Positions 6,889 through 13,681 of a DNA stretch of 21,128 bases are shown one piece after another. The position numbers and the translations under genes are program-made. The notes under the pieces were generated by a model. The model had not been told where the DNA came from. It did no database searches and saw nothing but the letters and a program-made list of their open reading frames with translations. Source of the stretch: an uncultured Alphaproteobacteria bacterium (GTDB lineage Bacteria > Pseudomonadota > Alphaproteobacteria > CAAGCB01 > CAG-977). Every line of letters begins with the position of its first letter. Position 1 is the stretch's first letter. The DNA lies in contig CAKQWA010000018.1 in NCBI GenBank assembly GCA_934277945.1, forward strand, positions 1 through 21,128, written 5' to 3'.

Positions 6889-7637
6889 CGCCACAGCCAA
6901 TTCATGAAAAGCGGCACTTGTTTTTCCCAATCCGCCTCGCAATGCCGTCCGTTCGGCTGGCGGTACATATACGGCATCGCGCCTTTTTGGTACAGGCGGT
7001 TGTTCATGGAACGGTTGCACGAATTCAGGATAAAGGCGTAGCGTCCCGAACCTTCTTTCGCGCCCCAAGACAGAAAAACGCGCGTGTCCGGATTCATCGG
7101 CGTTTGAGCGATCGCCGCGCGCAATTGCTCGCCGCAAAAGGAAATCGCCGACGACACGCACGCCGCTTTTGAAAACACGTCGTTATGGACGATCGCCGCG
7201 TACAGCGACATCAGCCCGCCCATCGAACTGCCGCCGATTCCCGTCGCTTCGCGGTGACTCCATGTGCGGTAGGACGAATCAATCAGCGGTTTGACGTCGT
7301 TGCGAATCCATTGCATTGTTTCCTCGCCGCGCCCCTCGACGTCGCCCGCCCAGCCCGAAGCCCAAAAATACGGGGAATACTCGCTCAAACGGTCGTTGCC
7401 GTGATGCGAACACTCCATGCCGACGACAATGATTTTCTTGTTCCAGTTGTCCAAAAATTCCTTGAAACCCCAACTTTTGCCGTACGTCGCGTCCGAATCG
7501 TAAAACAGATTGTGCCCGTCGAACATATACATGACGGGGTAGCGTTCGTCCGATTCAAAATAATCGTCGGGCAGATAAATGTGCAGACGGCGGTTTTCGC
7601 GCGCGGGAGCAAACCAAATGTCGCGTTTTTCTATCAT
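6885..7637 (-). CDS. Alpha/beta-hydrolase, putative esterase (PF00756-like)
   Basis: A 250-residue hydrolase of the esterase D / enterochelin-esterase-like family. The N-terminal strand LHIYLPDDYFES...YPVMYMFDGHN is typical of the group. The nucleophile elbow is GSSMG (136-140, Ser138), and the likely catalytic histidine is H232 in NGRHCEADW; the acidic residue is less certain. There is no signal peptide, so it should be cytoplasmic, and the substrate is unknown. The frame extends upstream to 7667, but I chose the ATG at 7637. It has GGGGAG seven bases ahead, and the longer form would begin inside the terminator hairpin of the upstream gene. The gene converges on the permease, with their stop codons overlapping. 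Its own promoter is not evident. Confidence 0.82.
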   Translation of the reverse strand: MIEKRDIWFAPARENRRLHIYLPDDYFESDERYPVMYMFDGHNLFYDSDATYGKSWGFKEFLDNWNKKIIVVGMECSHHGNDRLSEYSPYFWASGWAGDVEGRGEETMQWIRNDVKPLIDSSYRTWSHREATGIGGSSMGGLMSLYAAIVHNDVFSKAACVSSAISFCGEQLRAAIAQTPMNPDTRVFLSWGAKEGSGRYAFILNSCNRSMNNRLYQKGAMPYMYRQPNGRHCEADWEKQVPLFMNWLWR

Positions 7638-7653
7638 CAGAGTTCTCCCCGAT

Positions 7654-7687
7654 AAAAAAAGCGGCAAGATTGACCAAGCCGCTTTTT
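7654..7687 (-). terminator. Rho-independent terminator of the PAP2-like gene
   Basis: On the minus strand a 10-bp stem (AAAAAGCGGC with GCCGCTTTTT, 7687-7678 and 7665-7656) encloses a 12-base loop and runs into a T-tract (TTTTTTTA). It begins three bases after the stop codon of the PAP2-like gene and ends just before the esterase Shine-Dalgarno. It is A/T-flanked on both sides, so it could also act in the plus direction. Confidence 0.82.
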
Positions 7688-7690
7688 GAT

Positions 7691-8587
7691 TTATTCTTTG
7701 TTTTCCGCGTCTTCCGCGGGCGCGTCGCCGTCGTCGCGGAACGTCAGCAATTTTTCGTTTTCACGCGTTTCCGACACCAGCCAGCAGGCGATGAAAAACG
7801 CCATGACGCCGATGTACGCGCCCAAAATCACGTCGCTGATAAAGTATCTGCCCGACAGCATCAGGCACAGGCAGACGCCGCCCGCGATATAGGCGAAACG
7901 GCGGCGCAAATGCGGATACAACTCGCCCGCCGCCAGCATGACCGCGCAAATCGACTGCGCGCCCCACGAGGGAAACGAAACGCCCGAACTCAATGAACTG
8001 AACCCGTACAAGCCCTCTTTCAGCAAAGCGTCCGTGCCGTAGCGCCCCGCCAGAATGTTCAGAAAAACGGTCATCACGGTCGAAATGGTCAGCGTCATCA
8101 GCACAAAAACGATGTAATACGCTTTTTTCGAGAGTTTTTTGAAAATTTCAGGTTCGGAACTGTACCCCGCGTACATGGTCGCAATCAGCCACAGCGCGCC
8201 CAGAATGACAAACCACCAGCCCGACGGGTTGAGAATGGCGACCGCGCGAAAAATGTCGAAGAATTCGTGCTTCAAAAAGAACAGAGCGAACGCTTTGTCC
8301 AGAAATTCAATGGCGAAAGCGCACGACAGGCAGACGAACACGAACGCCGTCGTTTGCGGGTCGTGCTTGGCGAAATAAAAAACGCGTTCCGACAATTTTT
8401 TGCAAAACGGCGCCGCGTTGCGACGAACCGTTCCGTTTGCGCCGAGATTCCGCTTCATCCAAAACACAGTCTTTTTCGTTTTCGGATTCGCCGCCGCGCG
8501 TTCGTACAAATCGCGCGTTTTCGCGGAAGCGCGCTTCGCCTGAACTTTCAGTTTTTTGTAAAACTCGTCCTGTCTGAAATCTTTCAT
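7691..8587 (-). CDS. PAP2-like membrane protein with lost catalytic motifs
   Basis: A 298-residue protein with a basic N-terminal cytoplasmic region (1-75), about six membrane segments (roughly 78-105, 122-142, 155-180, 208-222, 231-246, 253-272) and an acidic tail. The layout matches the PAP2 lipid phosphatase family. The three family motifs are recognisable by position but degenerate. K-x6-RP reads as N-x6-GT around GRYGT (181-185). PSGH reads as PSWG (206-209). R-x5-H-x3-D reads with L242 and Y248, keeping only D252 in RYFISDVILG. The lysine, arginines and both histidines of the active site are therefore missing. It may be a non-catalytic relative, for example a lipid-binding or scaffold protein. 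The frame is intact, with AAGGAACG before the ATG. A clear terminator follows. Confidence 0.7.
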   Translation of the reverse strand: MKDFRQDEFYKKLKVQAKRASAKTRDLYERAAANPKTKKTVFWMKRNLGANGTVRRNAAPFCKKLSERVFYFAKHDPQTTAFVFVCLSCAFAIEFLDKAFALFFLKHEFFDIFRAVAILNPSGWWFVILGALWLIATMYAGYSSEPEIFKKLSKKAYYIVFVLMTLTISTVMTVFLNILAGRYGTDALLKEGLYGFSSLSSGVSFPSWGAQSICAVMLAAGELYPHLRRRFAYIAGGVCLCLMLSGRYFISDVILGAYIGVMAFFIACWLVSETRENEKLLTFRDDGDAPAEDAENKE

Positions 8588-8612
8588 TGCGTTCGTTCCT
8601 TATGCATAAATT

Positions 8613-8618
8613 ATTATA
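8613..8618 (-). promoter_or_regulatory. -10 element for the PAP2-like gene
   Basis: TATAAT on the minus strand lies 26 bases before the ATG at 8587. The -35 region is poor (T-rich, ATTTGT at 16 bases or TATTTG at 17), so the assignment rests mainly on the -10 match and on the position in a divergent intergenic region. Confidence 0.45.
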
Positions 8619-8658
8619 GGCATACCATAAAAAAACAAATACGTTTACACTTTTTTTA

Positions 8659-8667
8659 TGCTACTAT
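8659..8667 (+). promoter_or_regulatory. Extended -10 element for the exported-protein operon
   Basis: TGC-TACTAT is an extended -10 element 20 bases before the GTG start at 8688. A TTTACA at 8644-8649 is too close (12 bases) to act as a normal -35. The element overlaps an in-frame ATG at 8658, which argues against that ATG as the translation start. Confidence 0.4.
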
Positions 8668-8687
8668 CGTTTTCAAGAGGAAAAAAC

Positions 8688-9128
8688 GTGAAAAAAATTT
8701 TGTTGTCCGCGCTTTTTTTGTTGATTTTTCAGCCCATTGCTCACGCGCAGGAATTGACGCGCGAATGGCTGGCGAAAAACGTCGGTCTGCCGCACGAGGA
8801 AACGGGAAGATCCTTGCAAACGGGGAAATCCGCGCCGCAAAGGACTGCCTCGCCGCAAAAAGTTGCCGCGCCGCGTGCCGTGAAAACGACCGTCCGGCAG
8901 GGGCGCGTTTCCCGCGGCTTTGCGGGTGGTGTGCAAAGAAACAATCCGGCAACGGCGCGAACCGTTCAAAAAAGCGTTGCGCAAAAGCGTCCCGTCGCGG
9001 ATAATGCGCGTAAAGGCAAATCGTCGGCAAACGGTTTGAACGGCGCGGACGACGACACCGCGAAAATTGAAGCGTATCTGGCGCGCCGTCCCGATTTGCT
9101 GCCGGATGTGCCTGAAAAAAGGGATTGA
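8688..9128 (+). CDS. Small exported basic protein, function unknown
   Basis: A 146-residue protein with a clean Sec signal peptide (VKK, then a long hydrophobic stretch, cleavage after AHA near residue 20). The mature part starts with QELTREWLAKNVGLPHEE. A low-complexity basic stretch rich in Lys, Arg, Ala, Pro and Ser follows (about 40-95), and the C-terminus holds IEAYLARRPDLLPDVPE. I do not recognise the family. The GTG start at 8688 is preferred over the upstream in-frame ATG at 8658 because AAGAGG lies seven bases ahead and the signal peptide then begins correctly. The next gene starts four bases after the stop, so this is first in an operon of three exported proteins upstream of the TolC-like genes. 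Confidence 0.75.
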   Translation: MKKILLSALFLLIFQPIAHAQELTREWLAKNVGLPHEETGRSLQTGKSAPQRTASPQKVAAPRAVKTTVRQGRVSRGFAGGVQRNNPATARTVQKSVAQKRPVADNARKGKSSANGLNGADDDTAKIEAYLARRPDLLPDVPEKRD

Positions 9129-9132
9129 ACTT

Positions 9133-9843
9133 ATGCGCCGGATGTTTTTCGGATTGTTTTTCATTACCGCTTTGACGGCGTTTTGCACCGCTTCCCGCGT
9201 GTCGTTTGCCGCCGACGCGATTCAACCCTTGCCGCCGCCCGAAAATGAAAATGACGCTCCGGACGACGATCCGGAAGTCGTTTGGGCGAAAGACTCGCGC
9301 CCGTTCAAACGCCGCGCCGAATTCGACAAAAACGCGCGCGAACGCGAAATCCTTTCTTCGCCCGAACAGATGCGGCGCGAATTGGGCACGCCGCACGAAA
9401 TGCCGGATTTGCCCGTTTCAAACGAAATGCCCGCCGGATTCACGACGGCGGAACCGCCCGCGCAAGACACCGCTTCACAAAAGAAAAAGCGCCGTTTGCC
9501 GCCGCTTGCCCGTTCTCCGATAAAACGCGGCGGGGCAGGGGGGAACGTCCGCAAAGTCGAACGCGAAGAACCGCGCGTTCCGGTTCGGCAGACTGCGTCC
9601 GAACCCGCGCAGAACGCCGCTTCCGCCGACGATGCGGAAAACATGAATCAAGACGGATTGAAAATGTTTGACGGCGACACCGCGAAAGACGTGATGAACA
9701 TCAATCCGAATTCCAAAGAAATGAACAATCTGCCGCCCGCTTTGCGTCAGAAACTGCTTGACGACGTTATTGTCAACCGCAAAAACGACGCGGACAAAAC
9801 GGACGGGCAATCGCGCGGCAAACGCAAATCGCGCGACAAATGA
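9133..9843 (+). CDS. Exported low-complexity protein, function unknown
   Basis: A 236-residue protein with a signal peptide (MRRMFFGLFFITALTAF, likely cleavage after SFA near residue 26). The mature part begins with a Pro/Asp/Glu-rich segment (QPLPPPENENDAPDDD). It then carries charged, probably disordered sequence with two basic patches (KKKRRLPP and KRGGAGGNVRKVERE). A short putative helix near the end reads NNLPPALRQKLLDDVIVN, and the C-terminus is strongly basic. The frame continues upstream to 9067, but the ATG at 9133 begins the signal peptide and has AGGG nine bases ahead. No family is recognised. The composition suggests a periplasmic linker, peptidoglycan-binding or adaptor protein, but this is only a guess. 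Confidence 0.75.
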   Translation: MRRMFFGLFFITALTAFCTASRVSFAADAIQPLPPPENENDAPDDDPEVVWAKDSRPFKRRAEFDKNAREREILSSPEQMRRELGTPHEMPDLPVSNEMPAGFTTAEPPAQDTASQKKKRRLPPLARSPIKRGGAGGNVRKVEREEPRVPVRQTASEPAQNAASADDAENMNQDGLKMFDGDTAKDVMNINPNSKEMNNLPPALRQKLLDDVIVNRKNDADKTDGQSRGKRKSRDK

Positions 9844-9857
9844 CGGGGACAATGACC

Positions 9858-10208
9858 ATGCACCGCAAAACAGCCGCTTTCTTCATTCTGGCAACGCTGA
9901 CATCCGTTTGCGCCTGCGCGACGTTCGGCGAAGACGACGATCTGCCCGCGTACTACGATGTCGCGGTCGACACGGACGCGATGATTTTCAAAACCGACGA
10001 CATCCGCATCAGCGACGTCGGACGCTACCGCATTGAATACGAATATAAGGACAAAAGCGTCACGCTGGCGCAGTTGGGCAAAATGGCGAAGCGGTTTTGC
10101 TACGCCAAAGGGCGCGACACGGTGCTTGTCGGCAACACGACGACCAAACGCGACGGATTGCGCCGCGCGACTTTTGAATGTCAGGTGCATCCCGTTTTGG
10201 TGCCGTGA
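9858..10208 (+). CDS. Small putative lipoprotein, function unknown
   Basis: A 116-residue protein starting at the third of three nearby in-frame ATG codons. The ATG at 9840 overlaps the previous stop and lacks a Shine-Dalgarno, whereas GGGG stands nine bases before 9858. The N-terminus MHRKTAAFFILATLTSVCAC is a signal sequence. VCAC could be a lipobox with C20 as the lipidated residue, although it is not an ideal match. The mature domain has an acidic start (GEDDDLPAYYD) and a compact alternating strand/helix pattern (RYRIEYEYKDKSVTLAQLGKM...FCYAKGRDTVLVGN). Two cysteines remain for a possible disulfide. No family is recognised. It ends the three-gene exported cluster. Confidence 0.72.
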   Translation: MHRKTAAFFILATLTSVCACATFGEDDDLPAYYDVAVDTDAMIFKTDDIRISDVGRYRIEYEYKDKSVTLAQLGKMAKRFCYAKGRDTVLVGNTTTKRDGLRRATFECQVHPVLVP

Positions 10209-10241
10209 TATTAAAAAGAGTTAAAAAATCGTAAAAATTTG

Positions 10242-10269
10242 TTGAATATCAAACAAGATATTGTATCTT
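10242..10269 (+). promoter_or_regulatory. Probable promoter of the first TolC-like gene
   Basis: TTGAAT (10242-10247) and TATCTT (10264-10269) are separated by 16 bases in an A/T-rich gap, about 40 bases before the ATG at 10310. No terminator lies between the lipoprotein gene and this point, so read-through from upstream is also possible. Confidence 0.42.
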
Positions 10270-10309
10270 CAAAAGAAGCGGTTTCGCATTTCTTGATAAC
10301 GGGGATAAG

Positions 10310-12229
10310 ATGTCTTTTGATAAAAACGGAAAATTTCTCGTCGCGTTGAGCCTGTTTGCCATGCTGACGGCGACTTCCTGCACCGTGTCGACAAATCCGA
10401 CCACGGCGGCGGACAGGGCGGCGCGCGCCGAACGGGATGTCGAAAATCTGTTTAAAAATCAGGAAAAACTGCACGGACCCCTGACGCTGTACGAAGCCGT
10501 CGCTCGCGCCGTCAAATACAATTCCGCGCAGAAAGTGCGCCGCATGGAGCAGGGGCTTGCCGCCGGACTTGCCGATTCCGCCACGTTCGAGATGCTGCCG
10601 TCGCTTGCGGCTTCCGCGGGGTTTGATTCGTACAATCGCAAGCAGGGGATTTACGCGCAGTCCGTGAAAGACGGCACGCGCTCTTTGGAAGATTCGTACG
10701 TTCTGGATCAAAACGCGGGCACGGCGGATTTGCAGGTTGTGTTCAACGTTTTGGATTTCGGCGTCAGTTATGTGAAAGCGAAACAGGCGTCGAATGAAAA
10801 ATTCATTGCCGAGGAAGTGATGCGCAAATCCTTGCAGCGCGTCATTCACGACACGCGCGCGGCGTTCTGGCGCGCGGCGGCGGCTCAACGCGTGGCGGCG
10901 GATTTGGACGCTTTGACCGAAGCGGCGCAGGAGGAACTCGTCCGCATGAAGACGGACAGTTACGCGGACAAGCCGTTGTCCGAACTGAACGCGTACAAGG
11001 ATATGCTGACCGTTTTGCAGGATTTGACGCAGATGCGCAAACGGATTTTGACCGCGAAGTCCGATTTGGCGCTTTTGATGAATTTGTCCCCGAATCTCGA
11101 CTTTTCGCTGGACATTCCGCCCGAAATGGACGCCATGAAAGTCACGCAGGATCTTTCGGGGATGGATTTGGAGCATTTCGCGCTGGTCAACCGTCCGGAA
11201 CTGCGCATCAGCGATTACGAAGCCCGCATTTTAAAGGGCGAGGCGACAAAGGAATTCATGCGCTATTTTCCGGGGTTGGAATTTTCCGCCGGCGTCGCCT
11301 ACGATTCAAATTCGTACCTGTACAATCAGTCTTGGGCAAGCGCAGGCGTGCGCGTGACGTGGAATTTGATGTCGCTGTTTTCCCGTCCGCAAGCCATTCG
11401 TCTGGCGGAGCAAAAGGGCGAATTGGAGGATATGCGCCGTCTGGCGATGACCATGGCGGTCATGTCGCAGGTGCGCGTGTCGTCTTTGGAACTGGTGCAG
11501 GCGGGCAAATCGTTTGAAATCACCGCGTCGCTGGACAACGTGAACGATTATGTGTGGAAAAAATCGTTTAAAATGAAGAACGACGCCGAACGCCGCGCGT
11601 CGCTTCAAGCGGCGGCGAAGCGGTTGCAGTCGCATTTGGAACGCGATTTCGCCTATGCGGAATACAAGGCGGCGCAAAGCAACCTGATGCTTGCTTTGGG
11701 CATTGACCCGCTGCCGAAGTTTTCTTTGGACGCGTCGGTTGACTCGATTGCGCAGACTTTGGAAGAAAACCTGTCGCGCAACGCCCCGCTTCCGTTCAAG
11801 GAAATTTCCTACGACCGTTTGCGCAAAAACGGACATTCCAGCGCGTTGAGCGACGTTCAGCGTTCGCAAATCAAGCAATGGGCGGACGCGAAAAATCAGC
11901 CGAAGCACGAAGACAAAGCCGCCGTCGACGCGCCGAAAAAAGCGCCCGTCGTCCCCGTCAAAAAGAAAGTGGTCAAAAAGTCCGCCGTGCTGAAACGCTT
12001 GCAGATTTCGTCGTTTGAAAAACTGGCGGACGCGCAGGCGTATTACAAGGAATTGTCCGAAAAATTCCCGATGCTGTCCGCTTACGCGCCGCTGTACGCC
12101 GAAGTGCAGGTGCAGGGCAAAGGCAAACGCGTCAGAACGTATCTGACGGACACGCCGGCGAATTTGCAGACGCTGTGCGGACTGATGGCGATGGAATTGA
12201 AATCCTGTCTGATTACGGACAGAAACTAA
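10310..12229 (+). CDS. TolC-family outer-membrane lipoprotein with C-terminal SPOR domain
   Basis: A 639-residue protein. Residues 1-23 form a lipoprotein signal (LTATSC, lipidated C24). Residues about 56-470 are an outer-membrane efflux (TolC/OEP) domain of long amphipathic helices with the repeat landmarks TLYEAVARAVKYN, NVLDFGVSY (146-154), NRPELR and MAVMSQV. A Lys/Ala/Pro-rich linker (about 525-560) leads to a SPOR-like domain (562-639): LQISSF, DAQAYYKEL...FPMLS and LCGLMAMELKSC match the alphaproteobacterial SPOR pattern. SPOR domains bind denuded peptidoglycan, so the channel may be tied to septal or remodelled wall. TolC proteins normally lack this domain. GGGGATAAG precedes the ATG. 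The gene is paralogous to the one at 13682, with no inner-membrane pump gene nearby. Its stop overlaps that of the opposite-strand gene. Confidence 0.85.
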   Translation: MSFDKNGKFLVALSLFAMLTATSCTVSTNPTTAADRAARAERDVENLFKNQEKLHGPLTLYEAVARAVKYNSAQKVRRMEQGLAAGLADSATFEMLPSLAASAGFDSYNRKQGIYAQSVKDGTRSLEDSYVLDQNAGTADLQVVFNVLDFGVSYVKAKQASNEKFIAEEVMRKSLQRVIHDTRAAFWRAAAAQRVAADLDALTEAAQEELVRMKTDSYADKPLSELNAYKDMLTVLQDLTQMRKRILTAKSDLALLMNLSPNLDFSLDIPPEMDAMKVTQDLSGMDLEHFALVNRPELRISDYEARILKGEATKEFMRYFPGLEFSAGVAYDSNSYLYNQSWASAGVRVTWNLMSLFSRPQAIRLAEQKGELEDMRRLAMTMAVMSQVRVSSLELVQAGKSFEITASLDNVNDYVWKKSFKMKNDAERRASLQAAAKRLQSHLERDFAYAEYKAAQSNLMLALGIDPLPKFSLDASVDSIAQTLEENLSRNAPLPFKEISYDRLRKNGHSSALSDVQRSQIKQWADAKNQPKHEDKAAVDAPKKAPVVPVKKKVVKKSAVLKRLQISSFEKLADAQAYYKELSEKFPMLSAYAPLYAEVQVQGKGKRVRTYLTDTPANLQTLCGLMAMELKSCLITDRN

Positions 12230-12474
12230 TCTTCAAGCCGGACGCGCAAAAAAGCGTCCAGCGCGCGCGTGTCGGTCAAATCGTCCAGTTTTTCAAACGC
12301 TTCGTCGATCGCTTTTTCAATTTCGCGTTCCGACGCGTTGTCGTACGTCATTTTCATCCGGCGCACGAGAGCGTCGCGGTCAATGGTCGCGGCGGCAGGC
12401 TGTGCGGCGGGGAAAGCCGCTTTTTCCGCCTGTTTCGCCTGCATGAATTTTTTGACATCATCTTCAAAAGACAT
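12226..12474 (-). CDS. Small charged helical protein, function unknown
   Basis: An 82-residue soluble protein without signal or membrane segment. It consists of a charged N-terminal helix (FEDDVKKFMQAKQAEKAAF), an Ala/Pro linker, and a second helical region rich in Asp, Glu and Arg. The family is not recognised. AAGGAG stands six bases before the ATG, which supports translation. It follows the small lipoprotein gene after a 12-base gap, so the two form an operon. They are nested opposite to the TolC-like genes, and its TAG stop overlaps the TAA of the first TolC-like gene by two bases. Confidence 0.68.
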   Translation of the reverse strand: MSFEDDVKKFMQAKQAEKAAFPAAQPAAATIDRDALVRRMKMTYDNASEREIEKAIDEAFEKLDDLTDTRALDAFLRVRLED

Positions 12475-12486
12475 TTTTCGCTCCTT

Positions 12487-12750
12487 TTACGGCGTTAATT
12501 CCATGCCCGTGTAGTAACATTCGCGCGTGTTTACGCCGCGTTCGGCGATTTCATGGCGCGCGGCGGACTGCACCGTTTCGATCCGCCAGTTTTTCGTGCC
12601 TTGGCACAAATCGGCGAGCGACGCGGTTTTCGCCCATTCCGCCGCTTCCCCCGACGTTGCGTAATCGCGTTCGTAAAACGGCTTTTCGCGCGCCAGAAGC
12701 ACGCATCCCTGACAAAGTAAAATCAATCCGCAAATCGCGATTTTTCGCAT
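12487..12750 (-). CDS. Small putative lipoprotein or secreted protein
   Basis: An 87-residue protein beginning MRKIAICGLILLCQGCVLLA, a short basic and hydrophobic export signal. QGC may be a lipobox (C16), though with an unusual residue at -3. The mature part (about 70 residues) has a YERDYATSGEAAEWAKTASL segment and two further cysteines. I chose the ATG at 12750 because GGAGGA lies about four bases ahead; a GTG at 12762 would put that ribosome site inside the gene. Family unknown. It heads a two-gene minus-strand unit between the two TolC-like genes, and its promoter would lie in the A/T-rich gap 12763-12840. Confidence 0.65.
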   Translation of the reverse strand: MRKIAICGLILLCQGCVLLAREKPFYERDYATSGEAAEWAKTASLADLCQGTKNWRIETVQSAARHEIAERGVNTRECYYTGMELTP

Positions 12751-12870
12751 TTCGTCCTCCACAACGGCTTTTTAAGGCAAATATAAAATAAAAAAGTTGA
12801 AAATCTTTTTATTTTTCGTGAAATCTGTTACATATTGTCAAGAAGTCGATTTTTTAAGGATTTTGCCGTT

Positions 12871-13617
12871 TTGAAGCCGATGCGCCGCCTGATGAGAAAA
12901 TTTTTGCGAACGAGCGTTTTCGCGGCGCAGTCGTTCTGTTTGGGCGCGGCGTTTCAATCGAATATGACGGATTACACGGCGTTCAAGCAGTTTGCTTCGC
13001 CCGAAAGCGCGTATTCGTTTTCATCGTTCAAACAGTTTCCGGTCTTGTTCGACGGCGGCAATCCCGTTTTGCCGGACGACGCTTTTTATCGCGAATTGCG
13101 GGCGGCGGCAAGCGAGGCGTTGCGTCCCGAAACGCCGGCGGAACGTTTGTACGAAGCGTATTTGTGGCGGGAAAGCGCGGAACCCGTGTATCTGTCTTTG
13201 AAAAAACAGGCGGGCGAGTACGACGATTTTGTCGCAACGCTGAATTCGGAGCAGATTTTTTTGCGCGATTTGATGCGGGCGGATTACGAAACCCTGCTGC
13301 AAATTTTAAAGCGCATGGAAAACGACGACATATCCGGCGCGCAGGCTTTGGCTTCGTTTGCGGATTTTTTGGCGAAAGAGCGGACGGACGTGAAATTTAT
13401 CGACGTGCGGAACGCGTTGGAACTTTTGGAAAAATCCATGCCGGAACGCGAGGATGCGCCCGATGCGGACGACGGCGGCGCGGCTGAAAACATCGATGTT
13501 TTGGAATCCGACATCGGAAACGCCGAGCGCGCTCTGATGGATTCCGAACGCGAATTGGAAAAAGGGTCGTTCGCGCCGCCCGACGCGGATGCGGAAATAC
13601 TTGATTTTTTCAATTAA
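12871..13617 (+). CDS. Unknown protein between the two TolC-like genes
   Basis: A protein of about 248 residues with no recognised family. The N-terminus is Arg-rich with a modest hydrophobic run (FLRTSVFAAQSFCLGAAF), a possible weak export signal. A repeated phrase follows (AFKQFASPESAYSFSSFKQF), then helical sequence and a strongly acidic tail rich in Asp, Glu and Ala. I chose the TTG at 12871 because AAGGA lies ten bases ahead. An ATG at 12880 and a TTG at 12835 are alternatives, so the exact start is uncertain. It lies 65 bases before the second TolC-like gene on the same strand, which suggests a shared role, but this is position-based inference. Confidence 0.68.
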   Translation: MKPMRRLMRKFLRTSVFAAQSFCLGAAFQSNMTDYTAFKQFASPESAYSFSSFKQFPVLFDGGNPVLPDDAFYRELRAAASEALRPETPAERLYEAYLWRESAEPVYLSLKKQAGEYDDFVATLNSEQIFLRDLMRADYETLLQILKRMENDDISGAQALASFADFLAKERTDVKFIDVRNALELLEKSMPEREDAPDADDGGAAENIDVLESDIGNAERALMDSERELEKGSFAPPDADAEILDFFN

Positions 13618-13643
13618 CGGGAATTTAATCAAAATCGTATAAA
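13614..13643 (+). promoter_or_regulatory. Possible promoter of the second TolC-like gene
   Basis: TATAAA (13638-13643) is preceded after 18 bases by TTAACG (13614-13619), in A/T-rich DNA 39 bases before the ATG at 13682. Both are partial matches. No terminator separates the gene from the upstream one, so co-transcription is equally likely. Confidence 0.33.
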
Positions 13644-13681
13644 CAATAAAGACGGACTTGTTTCAACGCGTTAGGAAGACT

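Noticed and set aside
7638..7667. Ten-residue N-terminal extension of the esterase
   Set aside because: The start would fall inside the terminator stem-loop, while the ATG at 7637 has a good ribosome site.
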